Shown one piece after another: positions 8,741 through 14,763 of a DNA stretch of 18,872 bases. The stretch is from contig CAYFGJ010000010.1 of the NCBI GenBank assembly GCA_964342835.1, positions 1 through 18,872 of the forward strand, in the 5' to 3' direction. The notes beneath the pieces were generated by a model, which was not told where the DNA came from, did not search any database, and saw only the letters and a list, made by a program, of their open reading frames with translations. The stretch is from GCA-2716945 sp964342835 (GTDB taxonomy: Bacteria > Pseudomonadota > Gammaproteobacteria > GCA-002705445 > GCA-002716945). The translations under genes were made by a program, and so were the position numbers. Position 1 is the stretch's first letter. Every line of letters begins with the position of its first letter.

Positions 8741-9013
8741 TTAAGTTTGATTATTTTTTGTGGGGTGGACACTAACATAAGCATGTTTTTTTGGCCCTTT
8801 TTTATGAAAAAGAACAAAACCATCTGATTTAGCAAATAAAGTATGATCTTTGCCACAACCAACATTTATTCCAGCTTTGACGGGTGTACCTCTTTGACGA
8901 ATAATAATATTGCCAGCCTTAACATATTGACTACCATATTTTTTAACCCCTAATCTTTTCGATTCAGAATCTCTTCCATTCTTTGTACTTCCACCAGCTT
9001 TTTTATGAGCCAT
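8741..9013 (-). CDS. rpmA: 50S ribosomal protein L27
   Basis: L27 sits next to the peptidyl transferase centre, its N-terminus reaching toward the tRNA acceptor ends. The 90 residues begin MAHKKAGGSTKNGRDSESKR, the form without a cleavable N-terminal extension, as in Gram-negative bacteria. The blocks LGVKKYGSQYVKAGNIIIRQ and GTPVKAGINVGCGKDHTLFA are standard. It follows rplU after 9 bases and precedes obgE by 18 bases, so all are probably one transcript. Confidence 0.98.
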   Translation of the reverse strand: MAHKKAGGSTKNGRDSESKRLGVKKYGSQYVKAGNIIIRQRGTPVKAGINVGCGKDHTLFAKSDGFVLFHKKGPKKHAYVSVHPTKNNQT

Positions 9014-9022
9014 AATTTATAC

Positions 9023-9331
9023 CTATTTAATTGATTCAATTTTAATCTCAGTAAACGACTGTTTGTGCCCATGAGATCTCATATAATGCTTACGTCTTTT
9101 AAATTTTATAACACTTATTTTCTTATGTTTTCCATGTCTTTTTATGGTTCCCGTAACCTTCATTTTTGATAATTTGGTAGAATTTAATTCTGTATTTTTA
9201 TCATCAAAGGCCATTAAAATTTTATCAAATGAAATTTTACTTCCCTCAGGTGAATCTATTTGATCAATCTTAATCAAATCACCCACTGATACCTTATATT
9301 GTTTTGAACCATTTTCAAATACTGCTAACAT
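9023..9331 (-). CDS. rplU: 50S ribosomal protein L21
   Basis: L21 binds 23S rRNA with L20. From ATG at 9331 the protein is 102 residues, beginning MLAVFENGSKQYKVSVGDLI, and matches the E. coli length of 103. The C-terminal blocks IKRHGKHKKISVIKFKRRKH and the YMRSHGHKQSFTEIKI segment are typical. An in-frame ATG seven codons upstream (9350-9352) exists, but AAAGGA lies just 5' of 9331 at good spacing and the extra residues are not conserved, so I chose the inner start. It is the first gene of rplU-rpmA-obgE-proB and is divergent from ispB, as in E. coli. The shared 68-base interval is very AT-rich, and I could not assign a firm promoter in either direction. Confidence 0.97.
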   Translation of the reverse strand: MLAVFENGSKQYKVSVGDLIKIDQIDSPEGSKISFDKILMAFDDKNTELNSTKLSKMKVTGTIKRHGKHKKISVIKFKRRKHYMRSHGHKQSFTEIKIESIK

Positions 9332-9399
9332 GATAGTTCCTTTAAAGATCATGATTTTAACGTTTATTTACTGTTTAATAAATACTTTTATTAAAAAAA

Positions 9400-10395
9400 A
9401 TGGAAAACTTTGAGTATTATATATATATGAAGCTAGAATTTCTCAATAATTATCTTAAAAAGGACCTCAAGGATCTTGAATCTCAGATTTCAGAGCGCAC
9501 GAAAACTAAGGTAAGTCTTATAAATTCATTAAGTAAACATATACTTCAAGGTGGAGGAAAAAGGCTTCGACCTATCGTTTTAATTTTAGCCAACAAGTTA
9601 TGTAAGCAAAATAAAAAAAATATTATTGATGCATCGGTTGTAGTTGAGTTTATACATGCAGCAACGTTATTACATGATGATGTAGTAGATAAATCTAAAA
9701 TGAGACACAACAAAAAAACAGCAAATAGTATCTGGGGGAATCAGGGAGCGGTATTAGTTGGAGATTTTTTGTATTCTAGAGCTTTTGAAATTATTGTAGA
9801 AATAAATAATCCCAGGATTTATCAGATTCTAGCAAAAACAACAAATCTTATATCACAAGGTGAAGTTTTACAATTGATGAATTTAAATAACATTAATGTC
9901 ACCGAAAAGATATATCTTGAAATTATCTCTAGGAAAACAGCAAAATTATTTGAGGCTTCATGTGAAATTGGAAGTGTGCTTGCAAATAATAATCCCAAAG
10001 AAAACGCAGCACTTGCAAGTTTTGGTAATTATTTTGGATTAGCTTATCAATTGCGTAATGATTATTTAGATTATTTTGGTGAAAAAAATTATACTGGTAA
10101 AAATATTATAGAAGATTTTTCTGAAGGCAAACCAACATTACCGATTATATATGCTATGAAAAAAGTTAATGATAAATCTAAAAAAATTATTAAAGATACT
10201 TTTATTAAACAAGATCTAAAAAAAATGAATCTGATTTTAGATATCTTATTAAGTTGTGGAGCAGATAAATATATCCAAAAAAAGATAGATCAAATCACTT
10301 TGAAAGCTATTAAAGAATTAGAAATATTTAAAGATAATAAAATAAAAGAAACTTTGATAAGTCTTGCAAATTTTTGTAGCACGAGACGTGGTTAG
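9400..10395 (+). CDS. ispB: polyprenyl diphosphate synthase (octaprenyl-type, IspB)
   Basis: This is a trans-prenyltransferase that builds the long isoprenoid side chain of ubiquinone or menaquinone from FPP and IPP. The 331 residues match the family. GGGKRLRP is at 51-58 and the first aspartate-rich motif LLHDDVVD ends at 97. The QGEVLQL block (153-159), KTAKLFEASCEIG (179-191) and the EGKPTLPIIYAM block (242-253) follow. The second aspartate-rich motif reads NDYLD (220-224), so its first Asp is Asn. Position divergent from rplU is the gammaproteobacterial norm. The start is uncertain: ATG 9400 has no clear ribosome binding site, and ATG 9427 is equally possible. The stop lies directly against that of the convergent reductase gene. 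Product chain length cannot be read from sequence. Confidence 0.93.
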   Translation: MENFEYYIYMKLEFLNNYLKKDLKDLESQISERTKTKVSLINSLSKHILQGGGKRLRPIVLILANKLCKQNKKNIIDASVVVEFIHAATLLHDDVVDKSKMRHNKKTANSIWGNQGAVLVGDFLYSRAFEIIVEINNPRIYQILAKTTNLISQGEVLQLMNLNNINVTEKIYLEIISRKTAKLFEASCEIGSVLANNNPKENAALASFGNYFGLAYQLRNDYLDYFGEKNYTGKNIIEDFSEGKPTLPIIYAMKKVNDKSKKIIKDTFIKQDLKKMNLILDILLSCGADKYIQKKIDQITLKAIKELEIFKDNKIKETLISLANFCSTRRG

Positions 10396-11523
10396 TTAAA
10401 AATTAGGCAACAATTTTGATTTTTTAATAATCTCAGTTAGCGTTTTTCCTTGTGAATATCCATCCATAAATTTTTTACCCAGCCCAAATTTCATTAATAG
10501 ATATGTTAGCTTTGGATAGTTATATAACAGTTTTGAACCTTTTCTGTATAGTTTTAATTCTTTCGTTAATCTTTCTAAGAATAAATTATAAAAATATTTG
10601 GCATCATGATTAGAATCTTTTTCAGCTTGAAGGATTGATTTGGCAGCATACTTTCCTGATATTAATGCATTATAAATTCCTTCACCCAATAATGATTCTG
10701 ATAAACCAGCTGCATCACCTACTAAGAAAATATTTTGCGTAGAAAAATAATTATCGCCTTCTGTTCCAATAGGAAAGCCAGTAATATTTGTAATATTTTT
10801 AGTCTTTAACCTCTTTTCTACAAAATCAAATAAATCTTTTTTTCTTGGTTTGCTATCATTTTCTCTGTTAATTAAATTTCCTATTCCTACATTTAAGTGA
10901 TTTTTTTTAGGAAAAATCCAACCATAACCACGGTTATTAAAAACAAATTCAGTGTTAATATCTTTATTAAATTCATTTTTATCCACTATTCCTTCAAATG
11001 CATACACTGGCGTCTTATAGGAAAGAGATGTTGTCATTTTTCTAACAGTACTATTTGCACCATCTGCACCTATTAAATAATTACATTGAAATTTTATTCC
11101 ATCTAAATTTAAGAAAATATTTTCACCAATTCTTGTAATATTAATGATTTTTTTTATTTTTAAAAATTCAATACCTAGTTTTATAGTTTCATCAAAAAAA
11201 AACTTATCAAAATCTTCCCTAATAACCATTACACAAGAACCATCTTGATTATTTAAATTGATTTTACGTTTTTCATCAAATTCAAATATCATGTCATATG
11301 ATTGATGTTGTATCAGATGTGAAATATCTATTGGCAGCTGATTTAGTGCTTTGATTGTAATTCCTCCGGCACATGGTTTATGTCTAGGGAAATTATGTTT
11401 ATCTATCAATAGAATTTTTTTATTAGATTTGATTAACTCATGAGCACAGGCACATCCCGATGGACCAGCCCCTATAATAATGACGTCAAATTTCTTGATA
11501 TTTTTTGTATCATAATGGTGCAT
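10396..11523 (-). CDS. FAD-dependent oxidoreductase, geranylgeranyl reductase family
   Basis: Members of this flavoprotein family reduce isoprenoid double bonds, for example geranylgeranyl groups of chlorophyll, quinones or archaeal lipids. The substrate here is unknown. From ATG 11523 the protein has 375 residues. VIIIGAGPSG (14-23) is the FAD-binding Rossmann motif, KPCAGGI (49-55) is the family's active-site-like block (often KPCGGG), GADGANSTVRK follows mid-protein, then GYGWIFPK and the second FAD motif FLVGDAAGLSESLLGEGIY. The start at 11523 is preferred over a TTG at 11550 because AGGA lies six bases upstream. It is tail-to-tail with ispB with no gap, suggesting, but not proving, a shared isoprenoid role. 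Alternatives include other family members that act on carotenoid or quinone tails. Confidence 0.85.
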   Translation of the reverse strand: MHHYDTKNIKKFDVIIIGAGPSGCACAHELIKSNKKILLIDKHNFPRHKPCAGGITIKALNQLPIDISHLIQHQSYDMIFEFDEKRKINLNNQDGSCVMVIREDFDKFFFDETIKLGIEFLKIKKIINITRIGENIFLNLDGIKFQCNYLIGADGANSTVRKMTTSLSYKTPVYAFEGIVDKNEFNKDINTEFVFNNRGYGWIFPKKNHLNVGIGNLINRENDSKPRKKDLFDFVEKRLKTKNITNITGFPIGTEGDNYFSTQNIFLVGDAAGLSESLLGEGIYNALISGKYAAKSILQAEKDSNHDAKYFYNLFLERLTKELKLYRKGSKLLYNYPKLTYLLMKFGLGKKFMDGYSQGKTLTEIIKKSKLLPNF

Positions 11524-11639
11524 ATAATGTCCTAAAATAATGCAATACAAATATTAGGTTATTACATTATTAATTTTTTATCATAATTTATTATAACAAA
11601 TCCATATATTTTCATCATAAAAAAAAGATTTTTTGGTTT

Positions 11640-11655
11640 TGGCATAATTTATGCA
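11640..11655 (+). promoter_or_regulatory. candidate sigma-54 (-24/-12) promoter of the ammonium transporter
   Basis: TGGCATAATTTATGCA has GG at 11641-11642 and GC at 11653-11654 with exactly ten bases between, as required for RpoN promoters (consensus TGGCAC-N5-TTGC). Transcription would begin near 11666, just before the GAGGAG ribosome binding site (11668-11673) of the gene at 11680. In many proteobacteria amtB is transcribed by sigma-54 with NtrC under nitrogen limitation. No clear NtrC site was seen upstream. The same bases contain the near-palindrome GCATAA-T-TTATGC (11642-11654), so a repressor or activator site is an alternative reading. Confidence 0.55.
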
Positions 11656-11679
11656 TGATGTAACGAAGAGGAGATTAAA

Positions 11680-12987
11680 ATGATTAGAAAATTATCTTAT
11701 TTAATGGCATTAATACCACTAATATTAGTATTTATGCCTGAAACTTCTATGGCTGATGGCCATGAAGCAAAAATATCAGCTGCTAATACTAGCTGGATAT
11801 TAACATCTTCAGTGTTGGTATTATTTATGACTATTCCTGGATTAGCATTTTTTTATGCAGGGTTAGTTAGAAGCAAAAATGTATTATCAGTTTTAATGCA
11901 GTGTTTTTCACTCACATGTTTAATAACAGTTTTGTGGGTTGTAGTCTTATATGGATTGGCATTTGGAGATGGCGGATCAATGAATGCATTTATTGGAAAT
12001 TTAAATTATCTATTTTTGGCACCTGTAACAGCAGAAAGTGTGTCAGGTGATATACCTGAAACAGTTTTTGCAATGTTTCAATTAACATTTGCTATCATAA
12101 CGCCGGCGCTTATTGTTGGCGGATTTGCGGAGAGAATGAAATTTTCTTCAATGATAGTATTTAGTTTAATTTGGATGGTTTTAGTATATGCGCCTATTTG
12201 CCATATGGTATGGGGAGGCGGCTTACTTGGTGATATGGGTTTAATGGACTTTGCTGGAGGAACAGTTGTGCACATAAATGCTGGTGTGGCAGCAATAGTT
12301 ACAGCTATGTATCTAGGAAATAGAAATGGTTTTCCTACAACACCAATGCCACCACATAATCTTACAATGACTGTAGCTGGAGCATCTATGTTATGGGTTG
12401 GTTGGTTTGGTTTTAATGCTGGTTCAGCACTAGCAGCCGATCAATCAGCTGGAATGGCTATGTTAGTAACTCACATTGGTGCTGCTACAGGGTCACTTGG
12501 TTGGATGTTTAGAGAGTGGATGCAAAAAGGTAAGCCCAGCGTATTAGGTATTGTAACAGGTATGGTTGCAGGGCTTGGAACTATAACACCTGCATCTGGT
12601 TTTGTTGGACCTGTTGGAGCATTAATTATAGGATCATTAGCTGGTGTTGTTTGTTATGAAGCAACTCAATATATAAAACAAGGTTTAAATATTGATGATT
12701 CACTTGATGTATTTCCTGTACATGGTGTTGGTGGTGCACTAGGAACAATTCTAACTGGTATATTTGCATCTAGTACTTGGGGTGGTATGGGATTGGATAA
12801 TTCTATTACTGAACAAGTTTTCATTCAAATCCAAGGTGTATTGTTTACAGTAATTTGGTGCGGTGTCCTTACTTTAATAACACTTAAAATTGTTGATTCT
12901 CTCACAGGAGGATTAAGAGTATCAGAAGAAGACGAGCAAACAGGTATCGATCTTACTGGACATGGAGAAAGTGGTTACAATAGTTAA
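11680..12987 (+). CDS. amtB: ammonium transporter, Amt/MEP/Rh family
   Basis: This is an inner-membrane trimeric channel for ammonium uptake. The 435 residues start with a cleavable signal peptide (about 1-25, ending SMA), as in E. coli AmtB, followed by a helix-rich core of about 11 segments. Diagnostic features are SWILTSSVLVLFMTIPGLAF with FFYAGLVRSKNVLS, AERMKFSSMI (150-159), GGTVVHINAGVAA with pore His198, WVGWFGFNAGSA, and DVFPVHGVGGALG with pore His348. The C-terminal LRVSEEDEQTGIDLTGHGE is the cytoplasmic tail that PII proteins contact in relatives. No glnK lies next to it, unlike the common glnK-amtB pair. GAGGAG precedes the ATG by six bases. It is probably nitrogen-regulated, given the -24/-12 element upstream. 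Confidence 0.95.
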   Translation: MIRKLSYLMALIPLILVFMPETSMADGHEAKISAANTSWILTSSVLVLFMTIPGLAFFYAGLVRSKNVLSVLMQCFSLTCLITVLWVVVLYGLAFGDGGSMNAFIGNLNYLFLAPVTAESVSGDIPETVFAMFQLTFAIITPALIVGGFAERMKFSSMIVFSLIWMVLVYAPICHMVWGGGLLGDMGLMDFAGGTVVHINAGVAAIVTAMYLGNRNGFPTTPMPPHNLTMTVAGASMLWVGWFGFNAGSALAADQSAGMAMLVTHIGAATGSLGWMFREWMQKGKPSVLGIVTGMVAGLGTITPASGFVGPVGALIIGSLAGVVCYEATQYIKQGLNIDDSLDVFPVHGVGGALGTILTGIFASSTWGGMGLDNSITEQVFIQIQGVLFTVIWCGVLTLITLKIVDSLTGGLRVSEEDEQTGIDLTGHGESGYNS

Positions 12988-13013
12988 ATCATTTTATACT
13001 CACTCTTAGAAAA

Positions 13014-13044
13014 TCCGTCATATTTAGAAAATAAATATGGCGGA
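13014..13044 (-). terminator. intrinsic terminator hairpin between amtB and cpdA
   Basis: TCCGTCATATTTA (13014-13026) and TAAATATGGCGGA (13032-13044) form a 13-bp stem with one G-T wobble, around the loop GAAAA. Read on the minus strand, the stem is followed by TTTTCT, which fits a terminator for the cpdA gene ending at 13054. It also lies 26 bases past the amtB stop and may work in both directions, although the plus-strand tail is less T-rich. Confidence 0.75.
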
Positions 13045-13053
13045 TAAAGTAAT

Positions 13054-13806
13054 TTATAATCTAAATACTTTAGTTTTTAGTATTCCATTATTATGCAAAG
13101 AGATAAATCTATAACCTGGATTTAGGCTATGATCTAAACTAAATTCTGTTGCCTTAGGTGTATATTGATGGCATGTAGAGGGAGTTGTGTAAATTTTGGT
13201 ACTATACATAACTGTTTCAAATTCTTGATGTACATGTCCACAAAAAACTCCTTTGATCGTATTATATTTTTTAATTAATTTATATAATTTATCTGGATTT
13301 TTTATAGACATGCTGTCCATCCATGGAGAATCAATATTTATTGGGGGATGGTGTAAAAATATTATGAAATATTTTTTTGGGTATTTTTGAAGTAATTCAT
13401 CTAATTGATTTATATCATTATTATTAAATATCCCAGAATGTGTTTTAGTTAATTTTGTGTTAAATAAAAAAACTACCCAATTATTACTTAATTCACAATT
13501 ATTTATAAACTTTATCCTATCATCACATATAGATTTCATGGCAGATGGTGAGTCATGATTTCCAGGTATAAGATAGATTGGACATTTTATGTTAGCTAAA
13601 AGTTTTTTTAAATTTTGATAACCAATATCTGTCTGATCATCAACTAGATCTCCTGTTAATATCAAACCATCTAATTTATTATATTTATTTTCAATTTCTT
13701 TGATTATATTTTGAGCTGATCTATATGTATTTATACCCTGTATTATAGTACTTTTTGATTTCGTTAAATGTAAATCGGTAATTTGTATTAAATTAATATC
13801 TGTCAT
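13054..13806 (-). CDS. cpdA: 3',5'-cyclic-AMP phosphodiesterase-like metallophosphoesterase (CpdA)
   Basis: CpdA is a cytoplasmic binuclear-metal enzyme that hydrolyses cAMP. The 250 residues carry every calcineurin-like motif: DLH (Asp11, His13), TGDLVDD (Asp53), PGNHD (82-86), HHPP (His152) and GHVHQE (His191, His193). CpdA-specific text is also present: GINTYRSAQ, SWMD-like SPWMDS, TPSTCHQYTPKATEFSLD and the closing GYRFISLHNNGILKTKVFRL, which runs parallel to E. coli CpdA. This argues against a generic phosphoesterase, although activity toward cAMP is inferred. The gene is divergent from rpmE2, with 39 bases between starts, and is followed by a strong hairpin terminator. No adenylate cyclase is in view. 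Confidence 0.88.
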   Translation of the reverse strand: MTDINLIQITDLHLTKSKSTIIQGINTYRSAQNIIKEIENKYNKLDGLILTGDLVDDQTDIGYQNLKKLLANIKCPIYLIPGNHDSPSAMKSICDDRIKFINNCELSNNWVVFLFNTKLTKTHSGIFNNNDINQLDELLQKYPKKYFIIFLHHPPINIDSPWMDSMSIKNPDKLYKLIKKYNTIKGVFCGHVHQEFETVMYSTKIYTTPSTCHQYTPKATEFSLDHSLNPGYRFISLHNNGILKTKVFRL

Positions 13807-13824
13807 GTCTTTTTATTATTTAAT

Positions 13825-13847
13825 TATATGTTATATTATCAGACTAT
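13825..13847 (+). promoter_or_regulatory. candidate Zur operator over the rpmE2 start
   Basis: TGTTATATTATCAGA (13829-13843) matches the Zur core TGTTATANTATAACA at all but two positions, and the flanks also resemble the E. coli znu operator. It ends two bases before the rpmE2 ATG at 13846, where a bound repressor would cover the transcription start. Zinc-dependent control of non-zinc L31 genes by Zur is well established elsewhere. The motif is AT-rich, so chance occurrence in this genome is a real concern. Confidence 0.5.
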
Positions 13848-14094
13848 GAAAAAAGACACACATCCTGAATACCAAGCAATCATATTTCATGATGTCTCAT
13901 GCAATAAGAGTTTTTTAATTTCTTCGACTCTCAAACCAAAAGAAAAGATGAAATATGAGGATGGCAAAGAATATCCTGTATTCAAGGTTGAAACCTCTTC
14001 AGAATCCCACCCTTTTTATACTGGTAAAGGTAGAATTGAAACAAAAGAGGGTAGAATAGCCAAATTTCGTAAAAAATATACTCAAGATAAATAA
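13846..14094 (+). CDS. rpmE2: 50S ribosomal protein L31 type B (zinc-independent)
   Basis: Type B L31 replaces the zinc-binding L31 in ribosomes, usually when zinc is scarce. The 82 residues from ATG 13846 begin MKKDTHPEYQAIIFHDVSC, matching the family's KxxIHPEYRxVxFHDxS start, and contain the hallmark SHPFYTGKGR. The CxxC zinc ligands of type A L31 are absent; a single Cys remains. An ATG at 13828 would add six unconserved residues and start inside the Zur-like site, so I chose 13846. There is no recognisable Shine-Dalgarno sequence. A TATATT box at 13832-13837 would put the transcript start almost at the ATG, so a leaderless mRNA is possible. The stop lies 9 bases from the convergent gene at 14104. 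Confidence 0.93.
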   Translation: MKKDTHPEYQAIIFHDVSCNKSFLISSTLKPKEKMKYEDGKEYPVFKVETSSESHPFYTGKGRIETKEGRIAKFRKKYTQDK

Positions 14095-14103
14095 CTATTC
14101 ATA

Positions 14104-14487
14104 TTAATCGTAATGTAATGATATTTTCCTTTCTTTATCACGATAGTGATAAGCACATTGGACACATTTATACTTTAAACCTAAATAACAAGCTAGTTTA
14201 TAAATTAAATCATCCGCTACATTACCATTAGCATTTGTATTAAATTTAATGATATAACAATGTGTCTTTTCAGCACCTATATTAACCGTTGATGAAAGAT
14301 TTTTTATTTTCCAATCAATTTTATTTTCACAAAAATATTCTCTAATATCGTTATTTAGTTGTACTAATGGAATATTAGACCCTAAACTACTAGATAATAA
14401 AAATATCTCTACTAGAGATTTATTTTGAGAAAGTAGATTGGCATGCGATACAATATCTGCAAAGATACCATCTTTAAAAATTTTCAT
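14104..14487 (-). CDS. unrecognised 127-residue protein under a tandem SAM-type riboswitch
   Basis: I do not recognise the family. From ATG 14487 the protein is 127 residues, soluble by composition, with no signal peptide or membrane helix. An N-terminal part (about 1-60) mixes helix and loop, a middle part has the TVNIGAEKTHCYIIKF strand pair, and the C-terminal part contains ADDLIYKLACYLGLKYKCVQ and AYHYRDKERKISLHY, with four Cys in total. The frame is open back to a TTG at 14553, but those 22 codons are the second aptamer. AGAGGAG sits just upstream of 14487 and decides the start. The leader suggests repression when S-adenosylmethionine is plentiful, hence a role in methionine/SAM supply or sulfur-methyl metabolism, but that is inference only. 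It does not look like BhmT, MetE, MetH, MetY, MetA or MetK. It is a single gene facing rpmE2. Confidence 0.8.
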   Translation of the reverse strand: MKIFKDGIFADIVSHANLLSQNKSLVEIFLLSSSLGSNIPLVQLNNDIREYFCENKIDWKIKNLSSTVNIGAEKTHCYIIKFNTNANGNVADDLIYKLACYLGLKYKCVQCAYHYRDKERKISLHYD

Positions 14488-14494
14488 TTTTATA

Positions 14495-14553
14495 CTCCTC
14501 TTTAGTGTTTTTACCTGATCGGGTTGGCACACAAGCTGAAGATCAAATGCCAA
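14495..14553 (-). ncRNA. second SAM-II/SAM-V-type aptamer, containing the ribosome binding site
   Basis: Read 5'->3' on the minus strand, P1 is TTGGCA (14548-14553) with TGCCAA (14524-14529), six perfect pairs closing an 18-base loop (14530-14547). A 16-base connector then leads to CACTAAAG (14500-14507). The loop's 3' end CTTGTG (14530-14535) can pair with CAC and AAG of that strand, giving an H-type pseudoknot like SAM-II and SAM-V. The AAAGAGGAG ribosome binding site (14495-14503) overlaps the pseudoknot strand, so ligand binding should block translation. The loop shares TTTGA...TCAGCTTG with the first aptamer. SAM-V is known from marine bacteria with this RBS-sequestering logic. Assignment is by eye from remembered consensus; a covariance-model search would decide. 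Confidence 0.75.
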
Positions 14554-14585
14554 AAAAAAACCATCATACTAAAGCTATGATGGTT
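14552..14585 (-). terminator. intrinsic terminator between the two aptamers
   Basis: On the minus strand, CCATCATA (14576-14583) and TATGATGG (14561-14568) form a perfect 8-bp stem, extended by two more A-T pairs, around the loop GCTTTAG (14569-14575). The stem is followed by nine T residues (14552-14560). This is a textbook Rho-independent terminator placed directly after the first aptamer and before the gene, as in transcription-controlling riboswitches. The loop is perfectly complementary to CTAAAGC at the 3' edge of aptamer 1. Confidence 0.88.
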
Positions 14586-14589
14586 ACCG

Positions 14590-14640
14590 ATCGCTTTAGC
14601 TATTTTACGCCGGCAAGCTGATATTCAAATCGGCGTGAGT
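14590..14640 (-). ncRNA. first SAM-II-type aptamer, controlling termination
   Basis: On the minus strand, P1 is ACGCCG (14631-14636) with CGGCGT (14607-14612), six pairs closing an 18-base loop (14613-14630), the same loop length as aptamer 2. The loop AGCT (14616-14619) can pair with AGCT (14598-14601) after a short A-rich linker, giving an H-type pseudoknot. The GATTT loop start and the GCTAAAG strand match what I recall of the SAM-II core. Bases CTAAAGC (14593-14599) could instead pair with GCTTTAG in the terminator loop. The resulting hairpin would enclose the 5' arm of the terminator and prevent it. Ligand binding should therefore favour termination. Ligand identity is inferred from family resemblance. 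Confidence 0.75.
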
Positions 14641-14642
14641 TC

Positions 14643-14671
14643 ATTTAATCAAAATCAATATATTATGTCAA
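14643..14671 (-). promoter_or_regulatory. sigma-70 promoter for the riboswitch transcript
   Basis: On the minus strand, TTGACA (14666-14671) is a perfect -35 box, followed by a 17-base spacer and TTAAAT (14643-14648) as a 4/6 -10 box. Transcription should start at about 14635-14638, at or next to the first base of aptamer 1's P1 stem, so the whole leader is riboswitch. A small palindrome TTTAGTTACTAAA (14680-14692) lies just upstream of the -35 box and could bind a regulator. Confidence 0.65.
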
Positions 14672-14763
14672 GATAAGATTTTAGTTACTAAATACCTTTA
14701 TTAATCCCATATCAAGAAAAATAAACAAAATATATAAAAATTATTCAATATTTAGGGCTGTTT

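Noticed and set aside
8442..8744. 100-codon proline-rich plus-strand frame over the obgE start
   Set aside because: The proline runs are the complement of the Obg glycine-rich repeats; not a separate gene.
9353..9399. Promoters for rplU and ispB in the divergent interval
   Set aside because: Only weak matches (for example TTTACT then TATTAA for ispB, TTTATT then TAAAAT for rplU), not distinguishable from AT-rich background.
12078..12275. 65-codon minus-strand frame inside amtB
   Set aside because: Antisense shadow of conserved amtB sequence without regulatory signals.
14104..14487. Unknown protein as a QueD/6-pyruvoyl-tetrahydropterin synthase or BhmT
   Set aside because: The HxHxH zinc pattern of QueD and the GGCC-type zinc motif of BhmT are absent, and the length is wrong for BhmT.
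14488..14553. N-terminal extension of the unknown protein to a TTG at 14553 (149 residues)
   Set aside because: The extra 22 codons translate the second aptamer and its RBS; AGAGGAG before 14487 gives the real start.
14495..14640. The repeated stem-loops as a mobile-element remnant or duplicated repeat
   Set aside because: Similarity is limited to the loop core, while P1 stems differ in sequence but keep 6-bp pairing; this fits two related aptamers rather than a copied element.
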